From the NCBI GenBank assembly GCA_016235245.1, contig JACRLO010000004.1, positions 1-64,000 on the forward strand: 64,000 bases of DNA. Reading direction: 5' to 3'. The notes under the pieces were generated by a model. That model searched no databases, was not told where the DNA came from, and saw only the letters and a list, made by a program, of their open reading frames with translations. Positions 24,053 through 31,314 of the stretch are shown here, piece by piece. This DNA comes from Nitrospirota bacterium. Lineage in GTDB: Bacteria; Nitrospirota; Thermodesulfovibrionia; Thermodesulfovibrionales; UBA6898. How positions within the stretch are numbered: position 1 is the first letter of the stretch; every line of letters begins with the position of its first letter. The position numbers and the translations under genes are program-made.

Positions 24053-24635
24053 GAAGTCTCTCAAAAGAAAACCAAAAAATGTCTGGAACTCTGTCAGAAA
24101 GCTCGAAGGGTATCTCAAGAAGGCTGATATTCAGGCAAATGTCTTTATGGATTCGTTGCAGGAATTGAGAGATGAAATTACCCTTGAGGTTAAAGGCTGC
24201 ATTGTCCGAGACCTCTGCAAGTCGGTCAATGGTGATATTCTGCATGAACTGTCGGAACATAAAAGGCGCAGGGAAGCAGGACGCCTTGGAAACAGCATTG
24301 AGCAGAATGCTGTGCTGGGCAGCATATTCGATACTCTTACAGACGTGCTTCAGCTCGCCCCTGTGAGAAATGTCGGAGAGCGCTTCAGTCTCAGCAGGAC
24401 AACAGCGAAGGATTATGAGTTTGATGAACACCCCCAGGCGCTTGATGATGAGAAAGTGGAGCATTTTGAAGTTGAGGTATTGCGCTGCGGATGGAAGGTC
24501 GGGAGCAGACTGATAGTTAGGCCGATAGTATTTGAGGCAGGTCTCAAAAAGCCGTTCCGCTATGAAGAACCTGATCCTTTGGCAAATCTAATGTTTGTGA
24601 CGAGTGAAGGAGACGGCAATGATCCCGGAAATTGA
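24039..24635 (+). CDS. Divergent GrpE-like protein, probable nucleotide exchange factor
   Basis: A 198-residue protein, start TTG 24039 with GGAGGAGG nine bases upstream, overlapping the end of the Hsp70 gene by 14 bases. The N-terminal third is basic then helical (VWNSVRKLEGYLKKADIQANVFMDSLQEL). The C-terminal 70 residues carry the GrpE beta-domain pattern in order: FDEHPQALDDEKVEHFEVEV, then RCGWKVGSRLIVRPIVFEAG, compared with the HEAV ... GYxxxxRVIRPAxV of GrpE. Similarity is weak, so I call it GrpE-like rather than grpE. Position directly after an Hsp70 supports the role. It would release ADP from the TPR-Hsp70. Confidence 0.65.
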   Translation: MKTNKKSLKRKPKNVWNSVRKLEGYLKKADIQANVFMDSLQELRDEITLEVKGCIVRDLCKSVNGDILHELSEHKRRREAGRLGNSIEQNAVLGSIFDTLTDVLQLAPVRNVGERFSLSRTTAKDYEFDEHPQALDDEKVEHFEVEVLRCGWKVGSRLIVRPIVFEAGLKKPFRYEEPDPLANLMFVTSEGDGNDPGN

Positions 24636-25227
24636 TATCAAGATAAAAGAATGCAGCGAATTAGGTTATGACCTTTCAAGGCAGAGCAACTGGATTATTG
24701 GACAGGCTTATTGTTACGAATGGGATGCAACAAAGGAAGCGGCACTAAAGCAGGGTATCAATCTTGATAGTTTTCTGACTTTCCAGATCGGCTACCACTT
24801 AGCCATTAAGAACCCTAAAGGCAAATTTCTGGTATGGTATGTGCCTTTTGGCGAGATGTTTTTTTTGACCGTAACGCGAAAGGGCAAGACAATTCCAACC
24901 TGGATGGCTGACATAGCAGGATACCGAGAACAGGGCCAAGATTATCTCAAGGAGAATTCCAGACCATTCCTCTATTATGATGGCCTAAATGTAACGCGGG
25001 TTCATTTCGTGTCTGAAACTATTGAGCAGGACGCATACTATATATCTGATCTCGGCAATATGTTCGGACTGAACGTTGCGCGTACAGAAAAGGATAACTA
25101 CGAAGACATCAGAGATAATGCCTCTAAATATTATGACTGCGCTGTAGTGTCATCTGAAGCCATACAGATCGCGGAATGGATGGGCAAAAAGATCGTGATT
25201 AATCATGCGTTCTGTAGGCTTGTATGA
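24619..25227 (+). CDS. Unknown protein, 202 aa, in the Hsp70-TPR cluster
   Basis: An unrecognised protein. Start ATG 24619 is preceded by AAGGAGA seven bases upstream; an in-frame GTG at 24604 is the alternative. It overlaps the GrpE-like gene by 17 bases. The sequence is rich in aromatic residues and looks like an alpha/beta fold: GYHLAIKNPKGKFLVWYVPFG, FFLTVTRKGKTIPTWMADIAGY. No membrane span or motif. The close overlaps on both sides indicate one coupled unit from 21671 to 25990. Confidence 0.6.
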   Translation: MIPEIDIKIKECSELGYDLSRQSNWIIGQAYCYEWDATKEAALKQGINLDSFLTFQIGYHLAIKNPKGKFLVWYVPFGEMFFLTVTRKGKTIPTWMADIAGYREQGQDYLKENSRPFLYYDGLNVTRVHFVSETIEQDAYYISDLGNMFGLNVARTEKDNYEDIRDNASKYYDCAVVSSEAIQIAEWMGKKIVINHAFCRLV

Positions 25228-25267
25228 GCTCATGGCAAACGTGCTTGAACGAGGACAAGGTGTCAAA

Positions 25268-25990
25268 ATGACTAACAGCCGGCTTTTGGTAATGGGTGAT
25301 ATTCATGGAATGTATGATGAATTGATGCTGTTACTCAATTCCAGCGGTTATGAGCCGAAAACGGATGAGCTAGTGGTTCTCGGTGATTATATTGACAGGG
25401 GTCCCCAGTCCAGAAGTGTTATTGAGTTCTTTATGGATCTCAAGGCCAGACATGGCTCAAGAGTAACGCTTCTCATGGGAAATCATGAAGAAATGTGCCT
25501 GAAGGCTCACAAGGGGAATAGGGACGCTCGCATTGCGGCAAAGTTTCACTGGCTGGCAAACGGCGGAGAGGCAACGCTGCAGAGCTTTGGTGGCGAGCTC
25601 CCTGCCGGTGTCATTTCCTTTATGAAAAAGCTGCTACTGTATGCAGAGACCGAACAGTACATCTTTGTTCATGCCGGAGCAGATCATTCATTGCCTTTGT
25701 CTGAAGCTGATCCTGAAGATCTTCTCTGGAGCAGTTCACCCCTGCCTCATTACAGCGGCAAGATGGTGATCGTTGGCCATGCCATTCGTGATGAGGTAAG
25801 TTTTCATGCCAGATCAAATACCCTTTATATCGACACGGGCGCATTCCAAAGTGTTTGGGGCAGAACAGGAAGATTAAGCATGGTAGACCTTGTATACAGG
25901 AAAGTCCACTGGATAAACACAGGTGGCCCCGATCATGGAACATACAGCGTGAATGAACTGATTATTGAGCCGTTGCGTTTGCATAGATAA
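25268..25990 (+). CDS. PPP-type serine/threonine phosphatase
   Basis: A metallophosphatase of the bacterial PrpA/PrpB type. All metal-binding motifs are visible: GDIHGMYDEL, GDYIDRGPQS and GNHEEM in order, then HAGADH and GHAIRDE. I chose ATG 25268 (AAGGTG upstream), which puts GDIHG 12 residues from the start as usual; an in-frame ATG at 25205 would overlap the gene before it by 23 bases. Such enzymes remove phosphate from Ser/Thr or Tyr, or hydrolyse dinucleotide polyphosphates (Ap4A). In this cluster the substrate could be the Hsp70, one of the unknown proteins, or a nucleotide alarm signal. Confidence 0.85.
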   Translation: MTNSRLLVMGDIHGMYDELMLLLNSSGYEPKTDELVVLGDYIDRGPQSRSVIEFFMDLKARHGSRVTLLMGNHEEMCLKAHKGNRDARIAAKFHWLANGGEATLQSFGGELPAGVISFMKKLLLYAETEQYIFVHAGADHSLPLSEADPEDLLWSSSPLPHYSGKMVIVGHAIRDEVSFHARSNTLYIDTGAFQSVWGRTGRLSMVDLVYRKVHWINTGGPDHGTYSVNELIIEPLRLHR

Positions 25991-26027
25991 GCAGAACGTC
26001 TGAAAATACTTCTTAGGAGAAATCAGC

Positions 26028-26750
26028 ATGACCCCAATGAAAACAGTGTCAACATCCAAAGGAGAAGTTAAACTCTTTCCCCCCACAGTGGAGCTTCTTG
26101 AGTCCATCCGTTCTTTTTTACCTTTCGGAATAGCCCGCTATACTTCGACGTATCAAGGCGCTGACTTCGGGTTAGTCATAAAGCGCGGCGAGGACGAGCT
26201 CTTCGCTGTCAAGCAACAGCCCATTGATTACGATGAGGCGCAGAGCAACATCACACGCCAGGCCAATGCTATCCTTGTTGCGGAAAGTCTGCAGAGCTAC
26301 CTCAGTCACGGCTTCTCTGGCCTGTTTATGCCATTCGCTTATCGCCGCACTAAAGACGCTGGGCGCTTTGAGACAGGGATTGCATATTTTGGAGCTCCAT
26401 CCAAGCAAGGCCGTGAGTGCCTTGAGTATCCCTTTGACGCGGCTTACGACAGACAGTTCGGTCACGGTTTTACAACCATGATGGGCACCTTTATCCGAGC
26501 TCTTCAGCAGAGTTCGCGTGATACCGGCATCAGTCTTGACAGAATAATTGGTCTCGATGTGAGGTCTTTGCTTCAGCTTGGCTCATTCTCCTTCGGCTAC
26601 ATGCTTGTCGGCCCACACGTTATATGCCTTAAGACAGAGGTATCAGAGCGGGACCCAACATGGACAATTCTTAGATCCACGGGTATCTCGGAAGTATTTC
26701 ATATTCCGAGTATGGCCGCAGTGCTTAAATCATCGGCGAGTACAAACTGA
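26028..26750 (+). CDS. Unknown protein, 240 aa, last gene of the Hsp70-TPR cluster
   Basis: Unrecognised soluble protein. GGAGA lies seven bases before the ATG and 37 bases separate it from the phosphatase. The sequence is alpha/beta with motifs such as LFAVKQQPIDYDEAQSNITRQ and IIGLDVRSLLQLGSFSF, but no catalytic signature that I can name. It ends before a bidirectional terminator hairpin at 26815-26846, which closes the cluster. Confidence 0.6.
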   Translation: MTPMKTVSTSKGEVKLFPPTVELLESIRSFLPFGIARYTSTYQGADFGLVIKRGEDELFAVKQQPIDYDEAQSNITRQANAILVAESLQSYLSHGFSGLFMPFAYRRTKDAGRFETGIAYFGAPSKQGRECLEYPFDAAYDRQFGHGFTTMMGTFIRALQQSSRDTGISLDRIIGLDVRSLLQLGSFSFGYMLVGPHVICLKTEVSERDPTWTILRSTGISEVFHIPSMAAVLKSSASTN

Positions 26751-26814
26751 ACATAGTAAAACGATGTGCTGAATGAAAACATCAAATCTTTAAGGGTGAG
26801 CGGTCTTCAATAGA

Positions 26815-26846
26815 AAAAAGGACACTCCATTTGGAATGTCCTTTTT
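26815..26846. terminator. Bidirectional intrinsic terminator
   Basis: AAAAAGGACA and TGTCCTTTTT flank an imperfect stem (ACTCCA / TGGAAT, one mismatch) with a four-base loop. A-runs on one side and T-runs on the other make it work in both directions. It lies between the last gene of the Hsp70 cluster and the converging primase-like gene. Confidence 0.8.
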
Positions 26847-26901
26847 GATTGTATCGTCTCACCATCCTGATGTAGCCCTGCAGGATGCAACAGGTTTTTT
26901 G

Positions 26902-27672
26902 CTATACTGTTCTGAGAGTCCTGAAAAAAACATTGTGAACATTCTTTATGACCTGTGTAATTGCTTCGTTTCCGTTAGTCATTAAGTTCACAAGTTTCAG
27001 ATCGCTCAAGAGCCTCATCTGTTCCTGGGAAATGTACCGCAATCCGAAATTGCAGATTGCCTGTTTCCCTTCGCCTATAAGTTTCAGGCACTGAAGCATG
27101 TCAGTCGTGAAATAGACTTCCTGAGAAGGATCTACCCGATGGTAATTATACAAATAGAATTCTGGGTTGAAAGAGTGATGAAAAGCAGGTTTGGAGTCTT
27201 TCAGTTTCATTCCCCAGTAAGCGATTTTCTTTCCGCTTTCGTTATGAACCGTGAAAGCGATACAACCGCTCATCATAGTCTTGCCTTTTGGCTTTCCCAC
27301 TCCGAGTTCCTTCGCTATCTCTGGAGAGATCACTCCTTCGAGCTGTTTCAGGTAATCAAGCTCGTAGTTAAGCGTTAACTCATTGGTTATTTTGGAAGTG
27401 GCTGTAGTTATTGCCTTTTCCTCAAGGAGCTTGGACGCTTCTTCCCACGAAAGTTTCTTAACTTCCATGGTTAAGGTTACAATCTGCCCGCTGATTTTGC
27501 ATTCAGGACAGTAAAGAACATTCTTCTTTTCCCCGAATGATTTGATAACTGCCTGTTTGTCGCACTTGTGGCAAGGGTACTTTACGTATGCTCCCGACGG
27601 CTCTCCTTCTATTCCCAGTAAAGAAAGAGCTTTTACCGTGTCTACGGCGGTTATAAGGTCGGAATATTTCAT
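26902..27672 (-). CDS. Primase-like protein with CHC2-type zinc finger
   Basis: A 256-residue protein with an N-terminal zinc finger KYPCHKCDKQAVIKSFGEKK ... LYCPECK of the DNA-primase CHC2 kind, followed by a region resembling the Toprim-linked part of phage/plasmid primase-helicases (GCIAFTVHNESGKKIAYWGMKL, then YNYHRVDPSQEVYFTTDMLQCLKL). Toprim acidic residues are not clear, so activity is doubtful. It is much shorter than a full primase, and no helicase follows. The ATG at 27672 has AGGAGG upstream. It lies at the island edge beside the tRNA cluster, where replication genes of integrative elements often sit. Confidence 0.65.
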   Translation of the reverse strand: MKYSDLITAVDTVKALSLLGIEGEPSGAYVKYPCHKCDKQAVIKSFGEKKNVLYCPECKISGQIVTLTMEVKKLSWEEASKLLEEKAITTATSKITNELTLNYELDYLKQLEGVISPEIAKELGVGKPKGKTMMSGCIAFTVHNESGKKIAYWGMKLKDSKPAFHHSFNPEFYLYNYHRVDPSQEVYFTTDMLQCLKLIGEGKQAICNFGLRYISQEQMRLLSDLKLVNLMTNGNEAITQVIKNVHNVFFRTLRTV

Positions 27673-27818
27673 TTAAATTTCCTCCTGTGGTAATATAATC
27701 AGTCTGTTTTCATTGGTGGTGGGTAGTGGTGGTGGAAAGGCAACAAAATCCCTCTTTCAGTCCAATCTATCCAATGTATCCATCAGACAGAATTGAATTA
27801 AATCAAGCAATTACGTAT

Positions 27819-27895
<77 letters not shown>

Positions 27896-28022
27896 TTTTA
27901 TTGCTGAGATCAGTGAAACGATACGTAATTGGTGATAAGGTCCGGAGATGCTATGCTTTTCCCGGTTTTTTCGTTTATACTATTCACTGGTCACCAGCTT
28001 CAACATTAACGGTTTTTATTAT

Positions 28023-28100
28023 GGTGGGTGTAGCTCAGTTGGTTAGAGCACCAGGTTGTGGCCCTGGTGGTCGGGGGTTCGAGCCCCCTCACTCACCCCA
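28023..28100 (+). tRNA. tRNA-His (anticodon GTG)
   Basis: 78 bases including the extra G at position -1 that identifies tRNA-His, paired with C73, and encoded CCA. Anticodon loop TTGTGGC gives GTG. The acceptor has one G-U pair. Confidence 0.94.
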
Positions 28101-28201
28101 TTTAACACTTGCCCGTATAAGGTGCGGGGTCATCAATCGGGTATTTGGTTTTGGCGTCTCATACGGTCTTATTCCTGATTGAATTTATAACGTTTTTTCA
28201 T

Positions 28202-28278
28202 GCGCCTGTAGCTCAGATGGATAGAGCATCAGCCTCCGGAGCTGAGGGCCGGAGGTTCGAATCCTCTCAGGCGCGCCA
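28202..28278 (+). tRNA. tRNA-Arg (anticodon CCG)
   Basis: 77 bases with encoded CCA and loop CTCCGGA, anticodon CCG, reading CGG. The acceptor and D-arm are almost the same as those of the Arg-TCT gene at 27819, suggesting duplication with a changed anticodon arm. Confidence 0.95.
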
Positions 28279-28407
28279 CCCAAATCCTGCTCTTGAAGAA
28301 GTAAAGAAAAGTTTTTCTTTAACCGGGCAGTTTTGGTTGACTCTGAAATTTATTTTGATTAATATATCGTTTCACTGGTTATTGATTACCAATCACTGTT
28401 TTTCAAT

Positions 28408-28483
<76 letters not shown>

Positions 28484-28493
28484 TTATAGACAA

Positions 28494-28525
28494 GGGTTTG
28501 CGGGTTTTCCTGCAAACCCTTTTTT
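28494..28525 (+). terminator. Intrinsic terminator after the tRNA cluster
   Basis: GGGTTTGC pairs with GCAAACCC around a ten-base loop, followed by six T. A strong rho-independent terminator ten bases after tRNA-Lys. Confidence 0.9.
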
Positions 28526-28786
28526 CTTGCTTTGATCACTACCAAATCACTACATCCCTAAATAGTCTCTTGGTATGCTGAACTCAGGAAGTGTGTCAGA
28601 AAATCAGGAAGAAAGTTCCAAAAAAGACAGTTTTTCCCGCTCAGTCAATTAAATAACGCTGTCCATTCCTGTGATTATATTGATGCAACCAACTGATAAT
28701 AAAGCAATTAAAAATAGATTTCGCTCTGCGCTTTATTTTTAAGCCAGTGGCATATATTATGCAATTATAATTCAGAGGATAAAAAT

Positions 28787-28918
28787 ATGGACAAGGGAAA
28801 AATGAGAATGCTGGTAACTATCCTGATGGACTCTTCTCTGTATGAGACAATGACGCATGAGGAGAAGATGGCTCTTCTGTTCAGATTGATAAAGGATTAC
28901 CCTGCACTTATCAGTTAA
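28787..28918 (+). CDS. Small ORF, 43 aa
   Basis: A 43-residue frame with AGAGGA before the ATG. The product (MDKGKMRMLVTILMDSSLYE ... HEEKMALLFRLIKDYPALIS) has the regular helical pattern of a genuine small protein. No family is recognised. It lies alone between the tRNA terminator and the structured-RNA region. The downstream bases 28917-29015, read in another frame, give a cysteine-rich sequence broken by one stop codon, which may be the remnant of another small gene. Confidence 0.4.
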   Translation: MDKGKMRMLVTILMDSSLYETMTHEEKMALLFRLIKDYPALIS

Positions 28919-29025
28919 GCCCGATTGTAAGCCAGAGTGGTATGGAAAAACTGGACAGTGTCGTAAGTGTTAACGCTGCGCTAAAGTAGGAAACCGTGGG
29001 GCTGTCAGAGGTCGAGACATCACAT

Positions 29026-29075
29026 GATCACCCCCTGGGATAAGCGGCTCACCATTTGCCCTATAGGGGGTGATC
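29026..29075. repeat. 11-bp perfect inverted repeat (GATCACCCCCT)
   Basis: GATCACCCCCT at 29026-29036 and AGGGGGTGATC at 29065-29075 enclose 28 bases. It lies just upstream of a promoter that appears to drive the structured RNA. A very similar string (ATCCCGGGGGTGATC) occurs at 40113-40127, against ATCCCAGGGGGTGATC on the minus strand here. Possible end of a small element, a terminator-like stem or a binding site. Confidence 0.55.
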
Positions 29076-29088
29076 CCGATTATTTAAG

Positions 29089-29117
29089 TTGACAACCATT
29101 TATAAGGGGAGTAGATT
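29089..29117 (+). promoter_or_regulatory. Sigma70-type promoter before the candidate RNA
   Basis: TTGACA at 29089-29094 and TAGATT at 29112-29117 are separated by 17 bases. No open reading frame follows within 700 bases on this strand, so it probably serves the noncoding transcript. Confidence 0.6.
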
Positions 29118-29455
29118 GGAATCAGAAGAGGCACACCAAGTGGTTGTTTTGCTCGCCTCAACTCAGCAGAAAGGTTTTAAATTCGTAGGACGTAAAGTAC
29201 AGACGTAAAACTCTTATGCTGTATGTCTCAAGATGTTCAAACCGCTGAGCACTGAGGATGAGCAGAACACCACTTTTAGAGACAGAAGAAGTAAATACCT
29301 TGGAATGGGTTAAGTCTTAGAACTAAGTAATGTGGTCAGGAAGCGGGAGCAAGATGTGGTGAGCAGGCCCCCAGCATCGAGGGGGAAGCCTAAAGCATCT
29401 GCCAAAGCCTCCAAATAGAAAAATCTAAGCTTGCCCAAGACCCAAGGTGTTTCAC
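29118..29455 (+). ncRNA. Candidate structured noncoding RNA, about 340 nt
   Basis: No reading frame, but many consistent helices. GAGGC 29128 pairs with GCCTC 29155. CTCAGC 29162 and GGTTT 29173 pair with AAACC 29239 and GCTGAG 29244, enclosing TACAG 29198 / CTGTA 29219. ACCAC 29269 pairs with GTGGT 29332, enclosing GAGAC 29279 / GTCTT 29314 and a CTTA-GAAC-TAAG hairpin. AGATG 29352 pairs with CATCT 29396, enclosing GGC-CCCC / GGGG-AA-GCC. A T-run follows at 29459-29465. I tested it by eye against RNase P, tmRNA, SRP and 6S patterns and found no match. No IscB/TnpB-type gene is adjacent. Ends are approximate. Confidence 0.5.
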
Positions 29456-29836
29456 TTCTTTTTTTATGAGTGATATCGAATAAACATACAAGTGTAGCCC
29501 CCTAAGCCTGCAGTTCTCCCGGAATTGACCCTCACATTCTTGATTGAGACTGCGTTTTAAGCTGATATCTGTACATGGGTCTTATTTTAGATCTGCGTTT
29601 ATTGACACAGATACAAAAGAAAGGCACTCTTATCTCGTACTGTCCCCTGAGTATCAGGATATCAGGGCTTGTGATTTTCACAATTTCTTCAATAATCTGT
29701 GATATGTTTCACACATGACGGCTGTTTCGTTGCAGGTTATTTTGCATCCGCAAAATGGCCCGAATAATGGATAGAGAGAAGAGTGATTGCAAAAATATGG
29801 AACTGCATAGCATAGGGTGGGGCGGGTAACGACATA

Positions 29837-30445
29837 ATGAATTTATTTGGGAAGATCTCCGAGTATCTAGGTCATAAGCCGAAGTCTTTTATCCTTGCAA
29901 TCAATGCTGCCTTACTTCTTTGTACCGGTCTTGCTGATTATTTAACCGGCTATGAAATAGGAATATCGCTCTTTTATCTTATTCCTATAAGCCTTGCGGC
30001 ATGGTTCGGAGGCAGAACTCTGGGCCTCTTATTTTCACTTATGAGTGCCCTGATAACCGCTGCCGTTGATTTTATGGCAGGAGAAGAATACTCAAATATT
30101 GTTATTGAGGGATGGAATCTTCTGATGCGTTTCGGCTTCTTCAGTATCTATACCGTTGTGCTTTCCACGGTAAAAATAGATTTGGATGAACGCAGGAAGC
30201 TGGTTGAAGAGCTTCAGCAGGCATTGAGTGAAGTGAAGCGATTAAGCGGTTTGCTCCCCACCTGTGCGTCCTGCAAAAAAATCCGGGATGATAAAGGCTT
30301 CTGGAATCGGATGGAAGACTATATTAGTGATCATTCCGAAGCAGAGTTCTCACATGGCATATGTCCTGAATGCGCCCAAAGACTGTATCCCAAGGAATAT
30401 GCTTTTTTGTTAAGCAAACAGGGAGACAAAACGGATAAGGTTTAG
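29837..30445 (+). CDS. Membrane protein with C-terminal CASCKKIRD cysteine motif
   Basis: A 202-residue inner-membrane protein. Residues about 15-110 hold three to four membrane spans (LAINAALLLCTGLADYLTG, ISLFYLIPISLAAWFGG, LGLLFSLMSALITAA). A coiled coil (LDERRKLVEELQQALSEVKRL) links them to a C-terminal domain LPTCASCKKIRDDKGFWNRM ... SHGICPECAQRLYP. This four-cysteine domain is common at the end of sensor and membrane proteins in Nitrospirota and deltaproteobacteria and may bind metal or respond to redox state. It is preceded by 380 bases with no gene. No kinase or cyclase domain is attached. Confidence 0.72.
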   Translation: MNLFGKISEYLGHKPKSFILAINAALLLCTGLADYLTGYEIGISLFYLIPISLAAWFGGRTLGLLFSLMSALITAAVDFMAGEEYSNIVIEGWNLLMRFGFFSIYTVVLSTVKIDLDERRKLVEELQQALSEVKRLSGLLPTCASCKKIRDDKGFWNRMEDYISDHSEAEFSHGICPECAQRLYPKEYAFLLSKQGDKTDKV

Positions 30446-30644
30446 CAAATGCAGTGCTTAATGATTACAACAGCATAGAGCAGATAAATGGTTTACCGCA
30501 TATTCATGTGGCATTGGTGCAGCCCTGTCCGGTATGTCAACGTCTTTAAGAGTCTTCTGTATATCTCGATTGACGTTGATTCACAAATGTGTCCATAATA
30601 CAAAACAATGACATGTTTAACGCACTAATAGTGAAGGAGATGCG

Positions 30645-31292
30645 ATGGGCGATATAAAGTTTAGCGACAATTACAATGATCTTTGTCAGCAGCATGGTGT
30701 CAGCGCCGGCTTTCAGTTCGAATTCTACTGTGAACGCTGCAGTGACACCTGGCGGACCGAATTTGTTCCATACCGGGGAGGTCAGGCCTCAGGATGGCTT
30801 GGCAAGGCTGCCGGAATGCTTGGCGGCGTGCTCGGCAATGTCGGAGATGCCGTGGAGGGGCTGGCTCAGTCAGGCTGGGGAACGGCCAGGGACGATGCCT
30901 TTAAGAATGCCGTGGACCAGGCCAGGAAACACTTTCACCGCTGTGCAAAATGTTTTCAGTATAGCTGCGACGTATGTTGGAATAAAGATAAGGGCCTCTG
31001 CCTCAACTGCGCGCCTGATGCGGAAGTGGAGATCGATTCTGCCATAGCGGAGGGTGAGATCGCCGCCGTCCGCGAGAAGGCGGTGGAAGAAGGTATGAAG
31101 CGCGGCAAACAGAGGGATGTTACCAGGAGCCGGCAGCTTGTCTGTCCTGACTGCAATACGGAGACACACGGAGCAAAATTCTGTCCGAATTGCGGAAAAC
31201 AGCTGGCAACTTCGGTAACCTGCCCGGGCTGTTCTTATGAGGCGTCGCCAGGCACAAAATTTTGTCCGGAATGCGGGAAGAAGATGGCATAA
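30645..31292 (+). CDS. Zinc-ribbon protein with C-terminal double zinc ribbon, 215 aa
   Basis: A cytoplasmic protein with at least four CxxC pairs. The N-terminal part (FYCERCSDTW) and the middle (HRCAKCFQYSCDVCWNKDK) hold cysteine clusters, separated by a glycine-rich loop (GWLGKAAGMLGGVLGNVGD). A helical linker (residues about 130-160) leads to a double zinc ribbon: LVCPDCNTETHGAKFCPNCG and CPGCSYEASPGTKFCPECG. Such proteins usually act as protein or nucleic-acid adaptors. GGAGA stands before the ATG. Neighbouring genes give no functional link. Confidence 0.7.
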   Translation: MGDIKFSDNYNDLCQQHGVSAGFQFEFYCERCSDTWRTEFVPYRGGQASGWLGKAAGMLGGVLGNVGDAVEGLAQSGWGTARDDAFKNAVDQARKHFHRCAKCFQYSCDVCWNKDKGLCLNCAPDAEVEIDSAIAEGEIAAVREKAVEEGMKRGKQRDVTRSRQLVCPDCNTETHGAKFCPNCGKQLATSVTCPGCSYEASPGTKFCPECGKKMA

Positions 31293-31314
31293 TAATCGGA
31301 TTTTGCGATTGAGT

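Noticed and set aside
29118-29455. Omega-RNA of an IscB/TnpB-type element
   Set aside because: Structured and of similar size, but no IscB or TnpB gene or IS605-type end is visible next to it. I could not match conserved sequence from memory.
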